64,000 bases of DNA from contig WHVA01000254.1 of assembly GCA_015179125.1 (NCBI GenBank), positions 62,001 through 126,000 of the forward strand. Reading direction: 5' to 3'. The notes beneath the pieces were generated by a model. The model did not search any database. It saw nothing but the letters and a program-made list of their open reading frames with translations, and was not told where the DNA came from. The DNA comes from Gautieria morchelliformis. Taxonomy: Eukaryota; Basidiomycota; Agaricomycetes; Gomphales; Gomphaceae. Position numbers and translations under genes: made by a program. How positions within the stretch are numbered: position 1 is the stretch's first letter; every line of letters starts with the position of its first letter. Shown one piece after another: positions 21,291 to 31,682 of the stretch.

Positions 21291-21773
21291 TTGTCGCCTC
21301 GAAACACAGTAGATAATATAGCTAGCCTCTAGCCTATAAAACATATGTGCTGTAAATAGTAGTCTTATTGTAATATATAATGCCAAAACAAATCTTGTAA
21401 AGGCCAGTAGAGTCCACAGACTACTTGTTTGAGTGCATATATAGTGTGGCCTACAGCTAGCCAACAAGTGAGTTATTTGCAAATCCCTTCAGTAAAATCC
21501 AAGATAACATGTGTAATACTGTATATCTAAAATATCAGGACATTTTGTAGAAATTTGGGCTGGGAGTTGCCTCTGCAGTCCTCCAAACCGGCATATTGGA
21601 CACTACACATTACGCATATATTTTGTTATATTATTGTACATATGCTATGGGAGATGCTGACCACAATCTATCAGACCTTAATAGGTTATAATCGTTGAGA
21701 TACAGCGCATTCTTTTATTCAGAACAGTTTTGGAGTCAAATTAGAACTCTGCCTTATGTAAGCAAAACAGCTG
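21264..21773 (-). repeat. Right ~510-bp terminal inverted repeat of the mariner
   Basis: Inverted match of 7183-7692. It ends CAGCTG at 21773, followed by TA. It contains the transposase leader. Confidence 0.85.
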
Positions 21774-21775
21774 TA

Positions 21776-22283
21776 ATTGGGCCCATGTGATTCATGACAG
21801 CTTGGGTGAGTCATGAGCATGTGACTCACCAAGGTGTGCATGAGTCAGTTGAGTCATTGAGGCTGTACAAGCAAATGACTAGGCTTTTCAAACTCAGAGG
21901 CTGAGTCTGAAGGAGCCACCTGACCGGATTTGTGGGTGACCGCGGGTGCACAAGCCGCGAGTGACGCGAGTGTCTGGTCGGAGTTTGAAATTGGAAGTCC
22001 GAAACAGAGTTGTGGGGACGTGTGTATCCACAACTCTGCTGCACAGAAATAAGTGAGTTTGAGTGAAGACAGCCTCGGAAAAATAGGTAAAATTCATAGA
22101 TAATTAGAGGGATGTTTGAATAGGCCTTATGAGGACAGTAGACATTTTTATGGGCGATAATTGGTTGTTTTTAAAGGCCTTTGATGCAGACTACAGATTT
22201 ACAATACAGAGACATTTGAGAGCTGGTTGAACAGCTAGGACCGAGACCATATAGTGTGCTGGTTGAACAGCGGTTCCCATACA
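21776..22283 (-). mobile_element. Solo LTR, family A (copy 2), upstream part
   Basis: It matches 54640-55312 and, inverted, 2107-2600. Read on the minus strand it starts TGTATGGGAACC at 22283. It is followed by GAACC (22284-22288), equal to 6315-6319. It carries four TGASTCA sites (21807-21856). Confidence 0.88.
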
Positions 22284-24207
22284 GAACCTCATAAATATGC
22301 CTGTGTGTGAGCACATTCTGGCTCAGGCTATCATATACACGAATCATCATAGTTTGCATGTTAATGGCTACCAATATCCAATGCTTTTTTTTTGCAATGA
22401 ACCAGGGGAGGAGAAGTCTTCCATAATTAAATACATCACATTGAAAGGAGTCCAGGTCAGCTGGGTTATTGACCAAGGCTATAATCAAGACGTACATCAG
22501 GTACCCAAGATGTGAGCTTGCTCCCCTTTTTTCTTTGTCCTCTCCCCTGTCCTGGAGGTCCAAATTTAGCTGTCAGAGGGGCGTCACGGAGCCGATCTTG
22601 GAGGATAGTGTCAAATATCCTAAAACTGGAGGGAGCTGAAGTACTTGCATTGACATCCAATGTGTAGAGGTGCAAGTAGCTGTTGAGCACCGTTTTTCGG
22701 ATTGGCATCTTCGTGTGACCCAGATTGCCAGATGGTGACCTGGGTCAGGTCATCGGCATAAGCCTCAAGCTGTTTCATGGGATTATTAGAATCATTAGTA
22801 CCATAATAATTAAATCAAACCAAAAGATAATACCACAAGTTTGACTAGACTTGGGCATTGCTTCCAACGGGTTGTACAATGTGGGGGATGTGAAGAGCGT
22901 AGATCTTCAGGGTCAGACTCAGTCCCAGAATCAGAGGTCTTGGAAGATAAGGCACATGCTCCTTGGCACTTGTATTCAAACCGGAGAATGACCCTCCTTT
23001 GCAGAATTGCTGCCTGACGTCCCTGGAGTGAAAGTCCCGAGGTTTCATTCCACAATAGGATGAAGTGCCGTGCCTGTTACGATATGATCCTTCGTAAGGT
23101 TGACCGAGCTCGGGAGCGGAACCCGAGGCAATGTCCGAGGTTACGGGGCGAGGTTTTGATAGGGAAGTCGGAGAGGGACTAGGCTTCAGCTTATGTGCTG
23201 CGCCGACCCTACGCACGAGTCCCAATTTTGGAGGCAAACGAATAAGAGGTGAGGCTTAGAAACTAACTAAGGATCAAAGTATACAATAGTTGATTTTCAG
23301 ACTGAGGAGTAGGGATGCATACAAGGGGGTTTATATACGAGCGAGGGTATGAGTCAGGGGCAAGCAAATGCGGGGGAAGGTCAGGGCGAAGTCAGGGTGA
23401 GGTAATATACGAATGATGCATGATGGAGCGGAATCAGTAACTAAGGGGATACGGGCATGGGATCAAAGGTCAGATATGAGCTCTAGCTCGGGCTCGGGCT
23501 CGGGCACAGGATAAGCATCATAAGTACTTGGGCACGAGTATCACAAGGCTCAGGCTCAGAAGAATGGTTATACCGGTAAGTAACCGGCCAAAGGCCGGGT
23601 TCTTACAGTGCCCTGACATCCACAGGTGTGTCGCTGGGATGTCCAAACCACGACTGGACAACAGCAGCAGAAGTGGTGAGTCTGTAGGGATTATAATCAT
23701 TGTACTGTGCAGAACGAAATAATAGCAACATAATTTCATTAAGCTGCGCATATATAATCTATTGGAAAGACAACTCACCTGGGCATCAAACCAATCCGGG
23801 AGTTTAATGGTGAGTACCTGACCTATGTCCTTCCATACCGGGGCCATGCACTCAATGGATTCCAAGAGAAGGGGTTTGTCTGATCAGTTCGTAATGAGAA
23901 CAGGCGGAGGGACACTGTGAGCCTCATAGACCATGTCCAGATATGCACGTTGCCTTGGGGTGATAATAGTTTCAGACTCATCGTTTAGAGGGGTCAAAGG
24001 CGGACTCTCCGACAAAGGGCTACTAGCAGACTTGCGAAGGTTGTCATCGCCGGCTTTCCGTCCACGTGTATGAAACTTCTTACGGCAATGACCAGGACAT
24101 CGTTTTCCAGACAGCATGGCGATTAAGATGGTAGAGAGCTCATAAGGACTGACCATTATAAGATAGCGGCAGTATAAACCGCGCACCTCTAAGTGCCCAT
24201 TAGTCAT
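22284..24207 (-). pseudogene. Ulp1-like protease gene, N-terminal half
   Basis: The minus strand at 22171-22563 contains KKKHWILVAINMQTMMIRVY followed by DSL, giving the catalytic His and Asp of C48 proteases; it is cut at 22284 by the LTR. Upstream frames that probably belong to it: 22466-22708, 23518-23865 (with GT-AG joins after LPDWFDAQ) and 23884-24207 (SGKRCPGHCRKKFHTRG, ITPRQRAYLDMVYEAHS). Frame changes are needed between them, so the gene is decayed as well as interrupted. 22710-23520 looks like foreign sequence inserted between exons, with no recognised product. Confidence 0.6.
22710..23520. other. Unrecognised insert within the Ulp1-like gene
   Basis: Holds a 130-codon minus frame (22845-23237) of no recognised family and low-complexity GCTCGGGCTCGGG-type repeats near 23478-23505. 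It may be an LTR or other repeat, but no ends or partner were found. Confidence 0.3.
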
Positions 24208-24327
24208 CTTAGGGTTAGGGTTTAGGCGGCGAAAATACAGAGGATGGAAGTTTCAAACAGTAGAACATCCTGGTAGCTATGGTATATTACTTTGAGGCCT
24301 GATCTAAGCTGCTCCATGATTTAAATG

Positions 24328-26004
24328 TAAGGTAGAAGACACCAGGAACCAGCACCCCTTACATAAGCTACCAGCCGCCTCTCGACATTCTCAATTCCAC
24401 CCACCCACATCATATTTTGGCATATCTAAGTCCTAAGAGGTTTTCTAAGTATATCTAGCTTGAACTTCTAGGAAAGGATTTAGCCAAATAATGCATGATA
24501 GCTGAGTTATACTCCCTTGAAGTACATGTTAAGAAAAAAAAAATTTTTTTACCAAATGCTTTATTTCGTCCTTGGACGCTTTTAGTATTTTGCGAACTCG
24601 ACATTTGGCACGTCACGTGACATGATTTGTCAGCATTATCAGCGCTTGGACCTCGGTTCCGATGACACATGACCATTCTGGGGGGTCCCATTTTTAGATT
24701 AAAATGTTAATTAGTGCCTTTTTATCAAATGAAATCTGTTGCTTAGTGGTTGAAACCACTATATTCGCCTCCCCTCTGTGTGCTGACTAAGCTCTTCGGG
24801 GTGCGTACAACACTGATGAATGAGGGTCACGTGACCGTGTCGTCAGAAGAACAGTGTCGATCCAAGGGATAGTCAAATCAAAAGCGTTCGTTTTTAAGGT
24901 AGTATAGAGTAAACAGTGATAGTAGACTCTCAACGAAGATTTAGAATAAACTGTTAAGAACTGAGCTCTGTAACTATCAAACAAGATTACAGCAATTTCA
25001 GGAGGCAGAAAAAATCGATTCTGGATAATTTTGTTCATACATTCGTGCTAGCTATTTATACTATTTTAGTAGTAAGTACTAGTACTCAAGATACTAGATA
25101 AATGGGTCGGGAAGGCTGTTTGTAACTAGGGAGTGACTAATTAATAGTCATAATGTCATGGGGTGATGGGGATGATGTTAGGATTCTCTGGGCTTTGGAG
25201 CAAGGGTCTATACCTAGTATACAAAGCCCCTGTCAACATAATACTGAGATAATAGCCAGTGAGACGTGTCATGGAGCTAGAATAGAGAATGATACTATAT
25301 TTGCCCTGCCTAGCATAAATGCTAGGCTTGGAGATGGGGCCGCTGTCTCTGTGCCTCTCTTGTGTGGCAGCTGATTGAGTATATGTGTTGCAGATGACTT
25401 TCTCAGGTCACTCCACAACACCCTGTACCCCTGCGCAGTCTACTATTCTCTGCGGCGTTTGGTGCCCGTACCCCTCGGTACCTATGGCCTGGCGCCTGTC
25501 GACGTCATGGCTGATACCATCACCCGATAGGCGCGCCGTCCCTGATCCACCGCACGTGGCCGACGCTCGAACTCCTGTATACTACCCGATCTATGGGTAA
25601 TATAGCGTGTCGTAAGATTCGTGTGATCGTCGTTTGCGCCGACATCTATCGTGAATGTAGTTTGTGTTTCTTTTGATTTTTTTTGTTTTGATTTTCTCTT
25701 CTTTTTTTATTAGTTTCTTTTTATATAAATGATTTGAGTAAGATAATTGCGTTTATCACAACACCCATGACACATGACACAGCATTGGTCAAACATGGGC
25801 TGAGTGCCTTGCCCAATAACATATTAAAAGTCAAATAAAAAGTAGAGTAACTGCAGACAAAATTTACCCAACTTCTATATATCAAAACTGATGGTCTGGC
25901 GCACTTTTCGAAAAATCAACATCCAAGTCCTTCGATTTGGCACATCACGTGATATAAGCGCTCGCTTATGTCAGGGGTGCTGGTTCCTGGTGTCTTCTAT
26001 CTTA
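24328..26004. mobile_element. TIR element without recognised gene
   Basis: Inverted repeats of about 37 bp lie at 24328-24364 and 25968-26004 (shared core GAAGACACCAGGAACCAGCA). They are bounded by TA on both sides, compatible with a TA-duplicating DNA transposon. A second, weaker inverted block (CACGTCACGTGA-like) lies inside at about 24608 and 25945. The interior (about 1.6 kb) holds only short frames with no recognised domain, so it is probably non-autonomous. Confidence 0.6.
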
Positions 26005-27300
26005 AGATTGGATTAACTAAAATGTCACCTCAGCAACAGTTTAGTAAATGAAGTTGCCGCATTCAATGTGATCCGGGACAAAAAGTTGCAAAGTGCACAG
26101 TTGAACCAACAAACATAAACACAGACAGGAAAAATAAAACCACTAAAACACAAGAGAGCCCAATGCAAATCAATCATATCTGTCTATTTAGGATGCTCCA
26201 AACATTTTATATAATAATCTATAAGCACACACTTCTATTTCTACTAATTTTTGTGCAGTTTGAAGACTCTACTAGCAGACAAACAATGTACGCATTCAAT
26301 CAGGGTCAAAGAAGGGAGCGTACCTGTGTCCACACGGGCATGGTATTGCCTACGGGATTCTTTTGTGGATTTGGCTTCGATACTCGGGATCTTGCAGATT
26401 ACCAATCTGCTTGTTCGGGGTCCATTTCCCACGAAAAAGTATTCAAACTCCGCTATTTGCTTATGTAATGTGGCGAAAATCACTGGGACAGAAAATCAAA
26501 CTTGTGTTCCCTGGACAGGGAATCTCGTTTTATGAATTTTGAAATGAAAAAATGAAGAAACATGTGATAGAAATTTTTATAAGTTTGATTTCAATAAAAT
26601 AGCACCATAGAGTTGTTGAATAGTGTCTTATGAACAAACCTATGGTCTTACTTTTTTGAAATTTCGAGTGTCTACAATTGGGAATGTGTTCTGGTGAGAT
26701 GGCTTAGATGGGCACTTAGAGGGTGCACGGTTTATACTGCCGCTATCTTATAGCCGAGAGAAAACAAAGGAAGAACACCGTGACTTTGTCCCACATTGTC
26801 CACCAGTGCATTAGGCACAACAAACTGTGGACGGTCAGGGGTTAAACAAAGGTGGAGGTATGCATGGACATCCCATACTTGAGAAAAGGCACCGGAATTG
26901 GGCCATGTTTAGTGTCACTGTGCGCCGATCAAGAGGCTGACAATTTGCTGGGGTGTGCTCGATCCGGGCAACAAAACAAGCCCGCACTCGTATTTTTTGG
27001 TAGAGTACACGGCGAGCTACATAAAGTTGAGACAGGAATGCATTGTGGATGAGACAAAAAAATCTCTGACGTGGGACCAAAATGCTTCCGCGCTGAGACA
27101 AAAGCCCCAATGAGGGCGTCCGAGCTACTGGGAAAAGGTCTATGGACCTTGGACCATAGACCTTTGGACCTGGACCGCTATGGGCGCTGTTGCTGAGCCA
27201 GCAACGATAACTTAGTGGCACGTGACCACTGAGATAAGCTAAGTAGTTAGATATGTCGTCCTTAGATCACCTCATTAAAATATCGCAAGAGTACCCTTTG
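26005..27300. other. Mostly unassigned, with a duplicated piece of the Ulp1-like gene
   Basis: 26700-26752 is an inverted match to 24155-24210, coding sequence of the Ulp1-like gene (RGLYCRYLI region). A minus frame at 26244-26483 (IAEFEYFFVGNGPRTSRLVI) could be an exon of an unknown gene. 27125-27175 is an inverted match of 32110-32155. Nothing else is recognised. Confidence 0.35.
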
Positions 27301-28049
27301 CTGTGCCATCAGTTGCATGTATCACACAGAAAATTTTGATGCCTCCTGCGCGATACACGAAAGATACGATACGTGGCGAAGTTCAAGCCAGTGACGTGGA
27401 GCTGAGAGCAGCATTCAGGGAATTTCATATTCTAGATATTGATGGTGTGACTCTTGCCTTCAGTTATATCTCCAGCACGACCACTCCTTTTCTACCTTTT
27501 CATATAAAACACAAAATTAATGGGTTACTTCACCCTGCAGGTCACCTCCGCCCATTATCCACCCCTTACCTAACACACATCCTCGAAGCCCTCCTTACAA
27601 CATTAATATCTCAGCGACTACCACTTTCCCAGCACGTGTCCCAGTGCAGCGCCTCCTGAACTGCTTGGAATCGGAACTCGAAATGGAGTTGAGGAGGGGC
27701 GTATGTCAGACAGGTTATGGGGTGGTTTGGGGATTTCGAGAGCGAGGCAGAAGATAGAGCAAGTGAGGCGATGTGGAGGATGGATCAGAAGCATGTCGTG
27801 AGGCAGATTGGACTTGGACATCTTATGCTGTATAAGGTGTGTTGATTTCGCATGCCTCACCCATTCGATCACACCTGAGCAGTAATGCTCTTATCTTATG
27901 CTCTGGGATGCGTTCTCTGCTGCACTCTCTATGCCACTCTCGCCCTCTCTTCGCACCACAAGAAGGTTGTCTTTGTACAGGACAGAACACGACCTCTCAC
28001 ATTCCGCAAGTTGCTGGGAAGCCCTGAAGGGTGCCAGGGCCGCTATTAG
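27301..28049. other. Unassigned sequence before the PEPCK fragment
   Basis: A 118-codon plus frame (27303-27659) has no recognised domain. No repeat partner was found in the window. Confidence 0.25.
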
Positions 28050-28543
28050 CTGCATCTTCTCCATCATGCACTACCTCCAGCCCATCAAGTTCAGCCAGCT
28101 GTCCCTCCACTTGTCCGCCAACGTCGGCATCGACAACGGCGACGTCACCCTCTTCTTCGGTCTCTCTGGCATGGGGAAGACCTGAGTGCCCATTTCCCCC
28201 CTCCACGTAGCGTCCCGCTCACCCCCCGCAGCACCCTCTCTGCAGACCCGCGCCGGCAGCTCATCGGCGACGACGAGCATGTCTGGTCCGACACGGGTGT
28301 CTTCAACATCGAGGGCGGGTGCTACGTCAAGTGCATCAACCTCTCGTGCGAGAAGGAGCCTGAGATCTTTGAGGCGATCCGTTTCGGGTCCATCCTTGAG
28401 AAGGTTGTGTACAGCCCCACGTCGCGCCGGACTACGACGACGTGAGCATCACCGAGAACACACGCTGCGGGACCCGATCGAGTTCCTCACGTGCAACGCG
28501 TACGGCGTGCTGCCGCCCATGTCCAAGCTTTGAACCTAGATAA
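28050..28543 (+). pseudogene. Phosphoenolpyruvate carboxykinase (ATP) gene fragment
   Basis: The plus strand encodes [22 protein letters not shown], the kinase loop [10 protein letters not shown] (Thr to Met in the P-loop), then [62 protein letters not shown] and GVLPPMSKL. This is the core of ATP-type PEPCK (oxaloacetate to phosphoenolpyruvate, gluconeogenesis). An intron is still present between GKT and TLSAD (28184-28230) with a damaged 5' site (CTGAGT for GTGAGT), so the copy came from genomic DNA, not mRNA. A one-base frame change follows TRC and the stretch between PIEF and TCNAYG is deleted. Only a central piece of the roughly 530-residue enzyme is present. Confidence 0.85.
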
Positions 28544-29033
28544 TGTCAGGGGACACCCTGTTTTCCATTTCCAGTTCCGACACCGAACCCAGTTCCGACT
28601 CCATTTCCGACTCCGCTTCCAGTTCTGATTCCATCTCCACCTCCGCTTTCGGAAATGATTCCGCTTCTGGGAGAACTTCCACCAGTTCTGTTCACCTTGC
28701 CAGTTCCACTCCAATTTCTGACTTCCACTCTCGGAACAGTGTCGGAAACCAAGCGACTCGCGTAATAGGTGGCATCAAGGGTCGATCAAGGGTCAGGGTG
28801 GTCAAGGAGATGCAGGGTTGATGGCGGGTGCCAAGTGTTGTCCCTGGCTGCGCAGCATAGTATAATACGGGCTCACTGACATTGGGGGTCCTTAGACTTT
28901 TCTCTTTGGATTTCCCCTTGTCAGGTGAGAATCCCCTCTCTTGTATACTCTGTTCATTTATACATTCTTTGGATTTCCCCTTGTCAGTTGTGTGGTAGTG
29001 TGATCTCCACAACCAGCCAGGGTTGCCCTTACA
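28544..29033 (+). mobile_element. Solo LTR of family G
   Basis: 490 bp, TGTCAGGGGACACC to GGTTGCCCTTACA, about the same divergence from both G LTRs. Perfect duplication GATAA lies at 28539-28543 and 29034-29038. It is inserted directly after the PEPCK fragment. Confidence 0.92.
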
Positions 29034-29848
29034 GATAATGGCATTAGTAGATATCTAGCAGGTTCGATTTGTGACTTTATACAATTCATGATTGTTTTGT
29101 AAGGGTGTGCATGCCATTAGTCTATTCAATGCCGGTGTATATCTATCTATCTATGAATCCACCTGGAAGTGCTAATTAATCAACGATAAGAATTTCCTGG
29201 CCATCCTGGATCAGCACTCGGTATGGTTTTTCTTCTGGTTCCTCCTTCACATGTCCCTCTTGCCATTTTATTTCCCCATGGCCTTCGCCTTTCCTTTCCC
29301 TTTTCCTTGTGATACCACTTTCTGAATATCTTCATTGGAGGTTGCGAAGGTTTGACGTCCATAGTCTGCACTGGACTCCCATGTCTCCAGAGGCAACGGT
29401 GGGGAGGGTGGCAGTGGTAGCAGTGGGATAGCATGCTGCTGTGAAGGGACAATAAAATTTTCTTTTTGTGGCAGAACTATACAGTAGGTCTATTATTATT
29501 TACCGTTATTTTGTTTAGTTTCTTTACTTTGGTTATTTTGTTATTTATACTTATTCCAGATATGGATATGGCGAGTGATTGCTGTGGGTGCATATGGTGT
29601 CATCAGGAAAAACCCGAAATTCTGGTAGCGGCGCCTACCAGCACGTCGCGTCACGTGGTCTACCACAGCCCACGTAGTCGCACGCGTGGCTGCGTAAGTC
29701 CACATAGTCCTCCGTGCTCAAATGTCCTTATGTATCATATGTTAGATACATATCCGGGCCCTTTCTACCATAGACATCTGCTGTCTATGGTCGGCTAGAG
29801 TGCAAGCGCATATCTACTATAGAAATACATAGCACAGACTGTACACAC
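29034..29848. other. Unassigned sequence between G solo LTR and PL8 fragment
   Basis: A minus-strand frame near 29180-29330 ends EKPYRVLIQDGQEILIVD and could be a gene terminus, but I do not recognise it. A 9-bp-stem hairpin (CCATAGACA pairing TGTCTATGG) lies at about 29768-29790. Confidence 0.3.
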
Positions 29849-30394
29849 ATGACTGCGCGCGCGTTCGATATCTTCCAGCGCCCGGACAAGCCTGGCTTCC
29901 TTGTTGGTGCCAACGCGCTGGACCTATCCTCCATCGGCATTGCACTCGGTTTGCTTTATGCATCCATTGTCGCAGATGCCCATGATCGCGTGCATAACGA
30001 GGTGCAGGCGCAGAGTGGGTTCCAGCTTGACAGGATTCAGCAGGATGGGAGTTTCAGTCAGCATCAAGGCCTTTTGTAAAATGGTATGTGGGCTAGGCTG
30101 TATTGGAGGATTGTCATGTTGAAGATATAACACAGGAAATTATGGCAAGGATTAGCAGTGCGTGTCCCGTCTGGAGTTTCATGTTATTTGTGTTTCCTTA
30201 CTAAATGCGTGTTGGCTAGCTCCAATGATGTCTGGGAGTTGGAGATTGAAGCCGGTGGCATGCGTTTCGCTGCTACAGGGCCATCTAGGACCGCGTTTGA
30301 AAACCTTATGAACGTGTCCCAGTGGATGATCTACCAGAACACCGTAACGGGTGTCCTCCATTGGGATTCAGCTACAGGGACGCAGGCTTCCTAA
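29849..30394 (+). pseudogene. Polysaccharide lyase family 8 gene fragment
   Basis: Exon 1 (to 30083) encodes FLVGANALDLSSIGIALGLL and DGSFSQHQGLL. A mini-exon (30136-30157) encodes NYGKD. Exon 3 (from 30220) encodes NDVWELEIEAGGMRF and WMIYQNTVTGVLHWDS. These match the alpha/alpha toroid of PL8 lyases (hyaluronate/chondroitin/xanthan lyases, beta-elimination of uronic-acid glycans, normally secreted). GT-AG introns lie between the exons. Two expected Tyr codons are TAA (in GLL-stop-NG) and TAG (in GKD-stop), so the copy is dead. Only a short internal part of the usual 700-plus residues is present. Confidence 0.75.
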
Positions 30395-30660
30395 CGGGCA
30401 CGTTTCTATGCAGCACGCCGCCGGTGGCTCAGCGCAGCGCCATATTTCCTCAGGTATGGCTTTGAATTGGATGTGCTTCATTTGAGTCTGCATGGCATAA
30501 GTATATCTGACGCCCCTGAGGAGGAGGCATGGCCGCAGGGAACTCGGCCATCGATCCCTGTGCTCCACTCTAACAGTCATGTGACTCGTTATCTCTAAGC
30601 TGCGTCCTTTCTTCTTCCTGACCACCACAACTGCATACCCGTTCGAGCATACTGACCTTA

Positions 30661-31682
30661 ATGGCTCCAGCGGCTACCAAACGGAAAGCTCTACAGGAGA
30701 TCAACCTGACCCAACTCCCCACCTGCTCCACTGTGCTAAAGAAAACCTCAACTCAGGAGGATTCAAGCTCGAGGACCCGTCCTCGGTTGGGCCCCGCACC
30801 AACTGAAACCCTCACTACCAACCCCAGTTCATGCAGTCGCCTGACCGAAAAAGGACTCGAGTATCGTAAGTACCATCTATCTTGAGCTATGTGAGTACTC
30901 TACCCTGAAATGTGCCAGAAATCCAGGTAGAGGCTGACAAGCAACGACTTGCACGTCAACGGGAACGTCGCCTCACGCGCGAGGAGGAAGCCCGAGCCTT
31001 GGATGCGGAGGTCGCGGCTCTTAGGGATGAAGGCCTAGGGGACGAGGAAATTGCAGAGTTCCTCAGTGACCTGAACGCCAATGATTCCGAGGACGAACCT
31101 GGGCCTCAGACCTGTACTGTTCCTGTGGCCCCAAATATCTACTCATTTTTTTTTCCTTTCGTTAGGTCCAGGAAGGATCCAGGCGAACGAGGTCCGTCAT
31201 CCACATACCCCCCCCCCTTTTTTTTTTTTTTGGTTATTGCACTCACCTTTCATCTAGTTTGCATTCAAGGCCACAATGGCGGTTGTCACAGCCGCCTCGA
31301 AGCCTTCGGTGTCCAATGCCGTTCGGCGCCAGACAGCCAGCTCACCCGTACCCCTCCGGTCTGTGACATGCGATGCGGCCCAACCGCATCGTCCATCTGC
31401 CTCCTCGCCAGGTCCACGTCCTGACAATGGTCACATGGACAGGACCCACGGAGAACAGGGTCTAGGCCCTGGCGCGTCACCACAGCGCCTGCATGATCAC
31501 GGAGGGTGCGTTTTTTTCCACCTGTTTATATCTGAACCATTGTCTTACTTCCTGTATCTTGTTACAGTGCGCATGCTGGATTCCCGAACATCGCCACAAA
31601 CCCTCGAAAGCCGGCATTCAATGCCGCCAAAGTTGCTCGCGCTGCCCAGGCACTCGATGACGACGAGCACTCGGATAGTTAG
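30661..31682 (+). CDS. Five-exon gene of unknown function
   Basis: Predicted exons: 30661-30865, 30919-31113, 31166-31191, 31270-31505 and 31568-31682, giving 777 nt (258 residues plus stop) with GT-AG introns and consistent phase throughout. The N-terminus is MAPAATKRKALQEINLTQLP. The middle is a charged helix-rich stretch (RQRERRLTREEEARALDAEV), followed by an acidic patch (SDLNANDSEDEPGPQ), a Ser/Pro-rich part, and a tail (AFNAAKVARAAQALDDDEHS). It has no signal peptide or membrane segment and looks like a nuclear/cytosolic disordered protein. The fact that every splice keeps frame supports a real gene. I do not recognise the family; it may be a transposon accessory gene or host gene. Confidence 0.55.

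Larger units (their letters stand above)
7183..21773 (-). mobile_element. Tc1/mariner element with ~510-bp inverted repeats, heavily nested
   Basis: The ends are CAGCTGTTTCGCTTACATAAGG at 7183 and its near-perfect reverse complement ending at 21773, flanked by TA at 7181-7182 and 21774-21775. Inverted identity (about 98% by eye) continues for about 510 bp (7183-7692 against 21264-21773), far longer than ordinary Tc1 ends. The transposase gene is at 20012-21290. Both flanks belong to one A-type LTR, which rejoins across the TA to about 1371 bp. The interior at 7693-20011 is mostly later insertions (LTR T, S fragment, element X with G and C inside). This is a nesting inference from sequence matches within the window. 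Confidence 0.75.

Noticed and set aside
6320..22283. Two separate A LTR copies, two Ulp1 genes and two mariner fragments
   Set aside because: Matching GAACC and TA duplications, complementary halves of the protease and LTR, and inverted mariner ends fit one interrupted unit better.
24206..24226. TTAGGG repeats suggesting a telomeric tract
   Set aside because: Only about two and a half units, inside a gene-like region; insufficient for a telomere or interstitial array.
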